Part shown: one piece after another, positions 57,182 through 64,000 of the stretch
Position numbering within the stretch: the first letter of the stretch is position 1
How the letters are laid out: each line of letters starts with the position of its first letter
Assembly (NCBI GenBank): GCA_026075535.2
Contig: AP026545.1
Span: forward strand, 7,688,001 to 7,752,000
Direction of reading: 5' to 3'
Source: Tricholoma matsutake
Taxonomy: Eukaryota; Basidiomycota; Agaricomycetes; Agaricales; Tricholomataceae
Length of the DNA: 64,000 bases
The notes under the pieces: generated by a model
Seen by the model: only the letters and a program-made list of their open reading frames with translations
The model's database searches: none
Told to the model about the DNA's origin: nothing
Translations under genes and position numbers: made by a program

Positions 57182-59162
57182 TGTGAATGATGATGAGGAT
57201 GATCCCTTCCCTGCCCACAATCCCAAGAGGTTGACAATAGATGCAAACAAGCACTGACACCGCTAGCACCCCCTGTACCCCTGCGCCATTCTTCTTGAAT
57301 ACCTGTCCATACTGGGAGGCATCCTGATGGTGGACCAGCCACCACTAGGACAACAATGGCTGTTCGCATGCTCGTTGTGCCACTGTGGTAGCTGCTTGAT
57401 CACTTGGCCCTGATCCAACACCCTCCCCAGCTGATGGAAATAACCCGCCAATCATTGATCATGATCGGGATGATGTCATTGAAGATCTATGTTGATCATT
57501 GGATAACCTCGATCTAGGTGATCAGGCACATCAGCTTTGAGCCCTGATCTCGGAGATGGCAGATTTTGATCTGGAATCCCTTCAATTTGCAAACTGAGGA
57601 CATGGGAGGAGGCTAAGAACACCATCGATGCTGAGAGATGGAGGGAAGGCTATCTTGATGAGTTGAAATCCCTGAAAGACATGGGAGTTTACAAGCTTGT
57701 TCTGTGAGCCAAGGTACCCCAAGGGAAGTGCATCTGAAAAGGGAAACCAATCTTCCATATTAGGTGAAATGAAACTGGGAAGCCCATCTGCTGGAAAGTA
57801 CATGTCATATTCAAAGGCAATGAACAAATCTATGGTAGAGACTATACTAAAACCACCTCACCCACTGCGCACATGGAATCTTGGCAGATCCTGTTGCATA
57901 TTGCTGCCTCTTTGGGTTGGGATGTGCAACAGATTGACATAAAGACAGCTTTCCTATATGGGTTTCTACTGGGTGATGAAGTACAATATGCAACAACCTT
58001 CTGACTTTGAAGAACATGGGAAGGAGGACTGGGTATGGGAACTTCAACATGGGTTGTATGGTATGAAACAGAGCAGGCAAATATGGAATCAGATGCTTAA
58101 CGCACAGATGATTAAATGGGGATTTACTTGCCTATCTTGTGAGTCTTGCATATACTATCGCAGATTGGACTCCGGCATCATTATTGCAGTGGTTCATGTT
58201 GATGATTACCTGTCAATTGCTGATTCAAAGGAGGAGAATGAGTGGTTTAAAGACCAGATGCATAAGGTCTGGACTATTTCTGAGCTTGGGATGGCACATT
58301 TTATTGTAGGGATTGCTGTATCTTGGGACCAGGCCTCACATACCATTGCACTTTCACAGATGGCACTTATTGACAAGATAGTCGAACAATTTGGTCAGAA
58401 GGAAGCACACCCAGTCTCTGCACCTCTGGAACCTGGTTCCAAACTAGGATGGCCTAACCCTCAGCTCATTTCCTCAGAAGACCATCTACAGCTCTCTAAA
58501 CTCCCATATCAATCACTTGTAGAATGTCTCCTATACATGGCAATCTCTACTCATCCTGACATTTCACATGCAGTACAACAACTATCACAGTATCTCAACT
58601 GTTACTCTTTTGAACATTGGGCTGCCACTATCAGGCTGGTGAGATACATCAAAGGGACAAGGGATCTGAAACTCTATCTTGGTGGTGATCTCCCCATAAA
58701 TCTTCATGCTTTTAGCAACTCTGACTGGGCTAATTGCCTTGATATGTGCACAGCATTGGAGGCTATGTTTGTTCTCTTGGGTCTGGCACTGTCTCTTGGA
58801 TGTCCCATAAACAGAAAGTCGTCACTACCTCATCTTGTGAAGCTGAATACATAGCTGCATTTGAAGCAGCTAAAGAGTGTACTTGGCTGTGCACTCTTCT
58901 ACACTCCATCAGTTATCAACAGACAATCCCAATGACTATTTACTGTGACAATTCAGTGACAAAGACCCTGTCTGAAGACCCCCTTCTCCACTCCCATGTC
59001 AAATATATTGATATCAAATACCATTTCCTCCATGAATGCGTCCAATCCAACAACTTACGTCTCTCTTATGTGCATACCCATCAAAATGTTGCCGACATGT
59101 TCACAAAGGCTCTTGACATTAAACAATTCACCTACCTGAGGAACTTTTTGGGTCTCCGCTAA
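57182..59162 (+). pseudogene. Copia-1 reverse transcriptase and RNase H
   Basis: Readings include DVQQIDIKTAFLYGF (about 57918-57965, motif A with its Asp intact), HGLYGMKQSRQIWNQML, the active-site VVHVDDYLSIADS (about 58190-58230) and DKIVEQFGQKEAHPVSAPLE. RNase H follows with SNSDWANCLD, TTSSCEAEYIAAFEAAKECT, TIYCDNSVTKTL and a stop at 59162 just before the polypurine tract. Frame breaks occur near 57600-57960 and near 58740-58860. Confidence 0.88.
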
Positions 59163-59184
59163 TGTGATTCCATGTGAGGAGGAG

Positions 59185-59279
59185 TGTTGAGAATGCTCAT
59201 TATCACACCGTGAGCATACACAATCATGCATCTGATGTGTGTACTATTTATAGCTTATCTCTTTGATGCATCATTTCAG
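59185..59279 (+). repeat. 3' LTR of copia-1, first 95 bp
   Basis: Matches 48322-48416 with four CpG transitions. It is cut by copia-2 after TTTCAG. The rest should lie beyond the window end. Confidence 0.85.
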
Positions 59280-59610
59280 TGTAGAGAATCGATTCCTAGA
59301 GTAGATGAGAATACACTCAGTCATTGTATAAGTGACTTTATTCAACGTGTACTATACCTAGAGTAGATGAGAATACACTATAGGTACAGTAAGTAATCTG
59401 TATGGAAATGTACGAGGGTTGACGCTCACCTCAGTCATTGTATAAGTGACTGAGGTGGTCATCCAACTATCTACTGTATATATATAAGACCAGCCAGACA
59501 AAGGGTAATTGGAATAAAGGTATCTATGAGACGTTTGTCCAAGCGCATCAAAGGGATGTGCTAATATCACATGCATTGGTCAACGCCCGATCACGGTGTA
59601 GATCTCAACA
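59280..59610 (-). repeat. 3' LTR of copia-2
   Basis: On the minus strand it starts TGTTGAGATCTACACC at 59610 and ends GATTCTCTACA at 59280. It is preceded (on that strand) by the purine tract GGTGAGGAGGAG (59611-59622). Its sequence is clearly diverged from the copia-1 LTR except at the ends and in short internal words (CACCTCAGTCA...TGACTGAGGT). Confidence 0.85.
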
Positions 59611-59650
59611 CTCCTCCTCACCGTGATTACTCCTCCTCACATAGAATCAG

Positions 59651-61622
59651 TCATCTCAGACCCAGGAAACCCTGAAGGTAGGTGAATTGTTTGGCATCCA
59701 GGGCTTTCGTGAACATGTTGGCGACATTTTGTTTAGTGTTAACATAGGTGAGATGCAAGTTGGCAGATTGTACGCGTTCACGAAGAAAGTGATATTTTAT
59801 GTCAATATGCTTAATGTGGGAATGAAGAAGGGGGTCTTTGGATAGGGTCTTGGTTGCAGTATTGTCACAGGAGATTGTGGTGGGAGAGGTTTGTTGGTAG
59901 CCAATAGCATCAAGTAGAGTGCGCAACCAAATACACTCCTTGGCAGCTTCAAAAGCTGCAATATATTCAGCTTCACAAGAGGATGCGGCGACAACTTTTT
60001 GTTTCCGGGCAGCCCAGGAAATAGCCCTGGAGCCAAGAGAGCAAACATAACTGCCGACGCTCCGGCGGGTGTCGAGGCAATTAGCCCAATCGGAATCACT
60101 GAATGCATGAAGTGTGACAGGGAGGTTTACCCCTGAGGTGTAATTTGAGGTCCCAAGTCTCCTTAAGGTAACGGACAAGTTGAAGAGCTGCCTTCCAGTG
60201 ATTGAAGGAGTATGAGTCAAGGTATTAAGATAGCTGTTGGACTGCATGTGAAATATCGGGACAGGTAGAAATTGCCAAGTAGAGCAGACAACCAATGAGG
60301 GATTGGTATGGTAATTTATTGAGCTGCAGTTGTTTGTCAGGGGAAATGGAATCATGATTAACACGTCGAAGCTTAGATTTGGGCTCAAGGGGGGCAGACG
60401 TTGGGTGGGCATCTTTCTGACCAAATTGCTCGACGATTTTGTCAATGAGAGCGGTCTGTGAGAGTGCGACAGTGCGAGTTGCCCTGTCCCAAGTCACTGC
60501 AATACCCATAGTAAAGCGAGCGGTGTCCAAATCTGAAATGGTCCACACCTTGTGCATTTGATCCTTGAAATGCTCGTTCTCGGTCTTAGAGTCCGCAATC
60601 GCCAAGTAATCATCAATGTGAACAGCGGCGATCACAATTCCTGAGTCGGTTTTGCGGAAGTAAATGCAGGACTTGCAAGAAAGACGGGTGAATCCCCATT
60701 CAATCATTTGAGCATTAAGTGTCTGGTTCCAGATGCAGCCACTCTGCTTCATGCCGTATAAGCCGCGCTGCAGTTTCCACACCCAGTCCTCCTTTCTGGG
60801 TTCCTCAAAACCAGTGGGTTGTTGCATGTATTGGACTTTGTTGTCAGGTAAAAGGCCATAGAGGAACGCCGTCTTCATGTTGATCTGTTGGGCATCCCAC
60901 CCCAAGGAGGCCGCAATGTGGAGAAGAATTCTCCATGATTCCATGTGTGCAGTAGGTGAGGTTGTTTTGGTGTAATCCTTACCATAGATCTGCTCGAAAC
61001 CTTTAAAGACAAGGCACACTTTCCATCTGACTGCTTGTCCCATTTCATCCTGTTTGATGTGGAACACTGGTTTCCCTTTTTGGATACGCTGTCCTTGTGG
61101 GACTTCGGACTGGGGAATGAGTTGGTAGACCCCCATATCCTTCAGGGATTTCAACTCATCCTTATAACCCACCTCCCAGCGTGCTGCATCCGCAGAGTTT
61201 TTCGCCTCATCCCAAGTCTTAGGCTCGTCTTCGAATTGAAGTGACTCTGGATCAAAATCAGTCATCTCGGAGATCATGGCTAGGAGTTCATGTGCCTGAT
61301 TGCCAAGATCAAGGTTCTCGAATGCGAGTCTAAGATCATCAATGACATCATTGCCAGCAGCTGAAGTTTCTGGACGATCATCTTGGGATCCAGTGTGTTT
61401 GGCGGCCCGACGTTCATGGCACATTTCTTTGACTCTCTTTGGAGTCTTGAACTGCCGCCTCGGTATGTGTAGTTGAAGGTCCACCAGCTGGGTTTCATTC
61501 AGTTGGTACAGGTACCCGGGATGAACGATGCAGTGGTCTAGGTGCTGGTGGTGTGGTAATGTCCAGATCAGAAGGTGTAGGGGTAATAGTAGGTTCAATG
61601 GCGCCCTCCTCATCATCATCAT
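59651..61622 (-). pseudogene. Copia-2 reverse transcriptase and RNase H
   Basis: RT motifs are VYQLIPQSEVPQGQ, then QQINMKTAFLYGLLPDNKVQ (motif A, with Asn where copia-1 has Asp), RGLYGMKQSGCIWNQTL and the active-site AVHIDDYLAIADS. After a frame change near 60230, RNase H has SDSDWANCLDTRRSVGSYVC, KVVAASSCEAEYIAAFEAA and TISCDNTATKTL. It ends at 59651, about 40 nt before the LTR. The motif A Asp is needed for metal binding in RT, so this copy would be dead even without the frameshifts. Confidence 0.88.
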
Positions 61623-64000
61623 ATGAAGGGGATAGGCACTGGAGCAGCGGAATCACTGGTATCTGGTTGGATATTCAGGGCTGGTGGAGTGTGTCCTTCA
61701 TGACTCTCGATGAAGCAGACATGATAGGAGCTGTGCACTTTGTGGGTAGTACGATTGTAACATCGGTAGGCTTTTGATTTAGGCTCATATCTGATAAGGA
61801 CGCACTCAATTGCCCATTCAAAGATTTTGGGATTGTGTTTGTTAGGAATTAGAACAAATGCACGGCAACTGATTTCGCACATGTATGAGTAGTCAAGCTT
61901 GCGTTCATGCCAAAGTTCCCAAGGTGTAGTCCCCTTCAGTGAGCGCATAGTAGTTCTGGCATGTACATGAACAGCTGTCAAGTAAAATTCATCCCACAGA
62001 TCTGGCATAAAGTCGCATAGTACGTGCTTTTGCCATAAGTGTCCGATGCATATGTTTGACATGCCCAATATGGGCAGAAGTGTGTGGTGCTGTGAAATGT
62101 TGGGTCAATCCCCAAGATTTGAGCCAAGCCTCCATTTCATTGGACTTCAATTCACCGTTGTCCGTGATATAAATTTCAACCTTCAGACCGGTTTCAGATT
62201 CCCATGCCAGCTCCCAGGCTTTGAGTTCAGGAAATGTGTCATCTTTATTCTTAAGTGGTATAGACCAAGGGAATGAAGTACAATCATCCACTATGTCCAT
62301 AATGTACTCATTCCCAGTACGGGATTTGACGGCATGCGGGCCTGACAAATCAACCCACACTTTCTCTAGTTTCCGTGTTGCTCTATGCCCCTCCCCCTCT
62401 TTGTGCTTCTTGGGAACAGGAGTCTTTGTCTGCTTGCCAAGGATACATGCGTCACATTTTGGTGGTTTCGGAACAGAGGCGATTGATGCACCCGTCAGCG
62501 TACCCTTCTTGGCCATGTCCCATAGGGACTGGTAGTTGGCATGACCGAGGCAGCAGTGCCAGGTTTTGAGGTTTGGGGAGCCATGGACAGTGAAAGCGTG
62601 GTCAGCAGAGGCAGAGTGTAAGTTGAGCATGTAGAGTTTTTTAGTGGAAAGTCGAGGGCCATGAGCAATCAGGGCATTGGTGGATTTATCAGTTATCCAA
62701 CAGGAAGTGGAATCAAAGTGAGCTATAGCATTTGAGTCTTCAGTGAGGGAACCAACAGAAATGAGGTGAACAGCTGCATTCGGGATGTAAAGGGCATTAC
62801 ATAAGGTGATTGATGCGCCACGTGCCATGCGCAATTTGATATCACTGACACCGATGGCGACGATGGAAGATCCCCCAATCCCTTTCACTGGACGAGGTTG
62901 AGTGGGACAGAGGGAGAGAAAGTCAGAATGGTCAGGTGATATGTGAACTGTGGCACCTGTATCAATGATGAAGGGAAAATCTGTGAGAGATAATTGACTA
63001 CGGTTCAATTGGCTTAGTGGTTCAACAGTGAATGCGCCCTCTGCGGCTGTCATGTGATATTCGTTCCAGTCAACGGAAGTGACAGGCTCCTCCTCAACTA
63101 CCAACCAACCCTCATACTCGACTTCGTCAATTGTAGCCGTGGGGAGGGGGTCAGAGGTGAGTCCAGTGAATTCCGGGGGAGATGGTGATGGCATTTGGGT
63201 AGAGTCAATCATGACAGTGAAGGCACATCCATTGATGTCCTTCATGGTCACCAGAACCTTAGAGGAGTCAGTACCCTGCCTCTTCTTCTCAAGCATGAGT
63301 TTCCAGGCAGCCTTGGACTCGTCGATGGTCTTCCCTGCCATCCCCCCGCCCGGCTTGATACAAAATTCAGTGGTGTGGCCGGGTTTCTTACAGATGGAAT
63401 TTCCACAGATGGGAGTGTTAGGCGATTTTGCTGGCTTTGTGCGAGCAGTAAGGGCAATGGTTGATTGGGATTTGCCATGCTGGTCATTCTCGATTAGAGA
63501 TTGTTTGTTTTCCAAGAAACGACAAATATCTTTGGAAGTATAAGGTGTAGATTCAGTCGAGGTGGCGATGTCGTGGGAAATGATGGAACGCGCATGGGGA
63601 AAATGTTTGCTGAGGGAATTAAGAAGTGCGATGCAGCAGAGAAGATCAGCTTTGATGTCCCCCATGGCGAATGCACGCTCAATCAGGGTACAAATCTTCT
63701 CAGCCGACTCCAGGAGTGGAATTTCCTTTGAGCACTGTATGGAAAGGGCTTGCTGAAGTAATTGAACCTGATGGACTGGGCCTTCTTTCTGGTGGCGGTC
63801 CTTGAGCGTCGTCCAGTTGACGTCGGGGCCCTTTGTCATATCCATGAAAGGGTGTTCAGAAGGGGAGACGCTAGACGCTAGGAATGCATATGCCAGACGC
63901 AAATTAGCTTTCCAATTGGAATGGGCACAAGGTTCAGTGAGGGGTGGTGCACTGACATCCCCAGTGACATACTCATACAAGCCATTGAGGGAGAGAGCGA
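61619..64000 (-). pseudogene. Copia-2 gag, protease and integrase (N-terminus missing)
   Basis: One long frame runs from the window end to 61989. It has gag YVTGDVSAPPLTEP, a CCHC knuckle CGNSICKKPGHTTEFC, the protease FIIDTGATVHISPDHSDF, the zinc motif TWHCCLGHANYQSLWDMAK with CDACILGKQTKTP, then integrase KVWVDLSGPHAVKS, YITDNGELKSNEMEAWLKSW and FTAPHTSAHIGHVKHM. A frameshift near 62000 moves the integrase C-terminus (LWDEFYLTAVHVHARTTMRS) to another frame ending at 61619. The 663-codon open frame makes this the best-preserved retroelement gene in the window. Confidence 0.9.

Larger units (their letters stand above)
48322..59279 (+). mobile_element. Ty1/copia LTR retrotransposon copia-1, interrupted four times
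   Basis: 5' LTR 48322-48611, gag-pol on the plus strand, polypurine tract GTGAGGAGGAG at about 59174-59184, and the first 95 bp of the 3' LTR (59185-59279). Three hAT-like elements (49724-52735, 53848-55159, 55713-57173) and copia-2 (from 59280) are inserted in it. Subtracting the hAT-like elements leaves about 5.2 kb up to 59279. Its protein blocks are very similar to those of copia-2, so they are one family. Premature TGA codons and frame breaks make it inactive. Confidence 0.92.
59280..64000 (-). mobile_element. Ty1/copia LTR retrotransposon copia-2 (runs off the window)
   Basis: 3' LTR at the left, then RNase H, RT, integrase, protease and gag blocks reading leftward. The gag start and 5' LTR lie past 64000. 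It is inserted in the 3' LTR of copia-1, with TTCAG (59275-59279) as the expected left copy of its target duplication. Protein blocks match copia-1 closely. Three frame changes (near 62000, 61620 and 60230) break pol. Confidence 0.9.

Overview
The window looks like a repeat-dense chromosome region of a mushroom-forming basidiomycete (Agaricomycetes). The basis is family content and gene structure: a Plavaka-type KDZ transposase, Ty3 elements with chromodomains, Ty1/copia elements, an RNase H-bearing LINE, a DUF6532-like relic, a Myb/SANT-like relic, and an aryl-alcohol-oxidase-type GMC gene with eight introns of 51-63 bp. No species can be named from sequence alone.

Only one stretch, about 26.3-30.9 kb, looks like ordinary single-copy DNA. 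It is CpG-rich and holds an apparently intact 615-residue secreted GMC oxidoreductase (27437-29734, minus) plus a possible two-exon gene for a 55-residue protein (26610-26842, minus). Nearly everything else is transposon sequence that can be layered by target-site duplications (TSDs).

Left block (1-26.3 kb). A Myb/SANT-like relic and a cysteine-motif relic precede a broken Plavaka transposase (minus). That transposase is split by Ty3 element gypsy-1 (6725-19482, TSD TGAAC). Gypsy-1 is split in its integrase by a second Ty3 element, gypsy-2 (8389-15296, TSD (A/G)CTTC). Gypsy-2 carries a solo LTR in its gag (13058-13723, TSD GTAGT). Four layers are therefore readable. A DUF6532-like pseudogene, several hAT-like or MITE elements, and a poly(A)-tailed retrocopy with a 20-bp TSD follow.

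Middle block (30.9-47.9 kb). A foldback-type element, FB1, has inverted arms of about 1.65 kb, a 471-bp spacer and a 7-bp TSD (ACTGGAT). Its left arm was interrupted by a related inverted-repeat element (FB2, 31227-37394, itself carrying three further insertions) and by a 7-kb LINE (37539-44549, TSD AGGTAAG).

Right block (48.3 kb to the end). Copia-1 (plus) carries three hAT-like insertions, each with an 8-bp TSD, and its 3' LTR is interrupted by a related copia-2 (minus) that runs off the window.

The retroelements are decayed in a consistent way. LTR pairs differ almost only by transitions, many at CpG. Many in-frame stops are TGA where Arg is expected, and several catalytic Asp residues have become Asn. 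This fits 5-methylcytosine deamination or a RIP-like process. The observations most worth following are the tRNA-independent self-priming signal of gypsy-2, an intron-bearing module repeated among hAT-like elements, and the FB1/FB2 inverted-repeat family.
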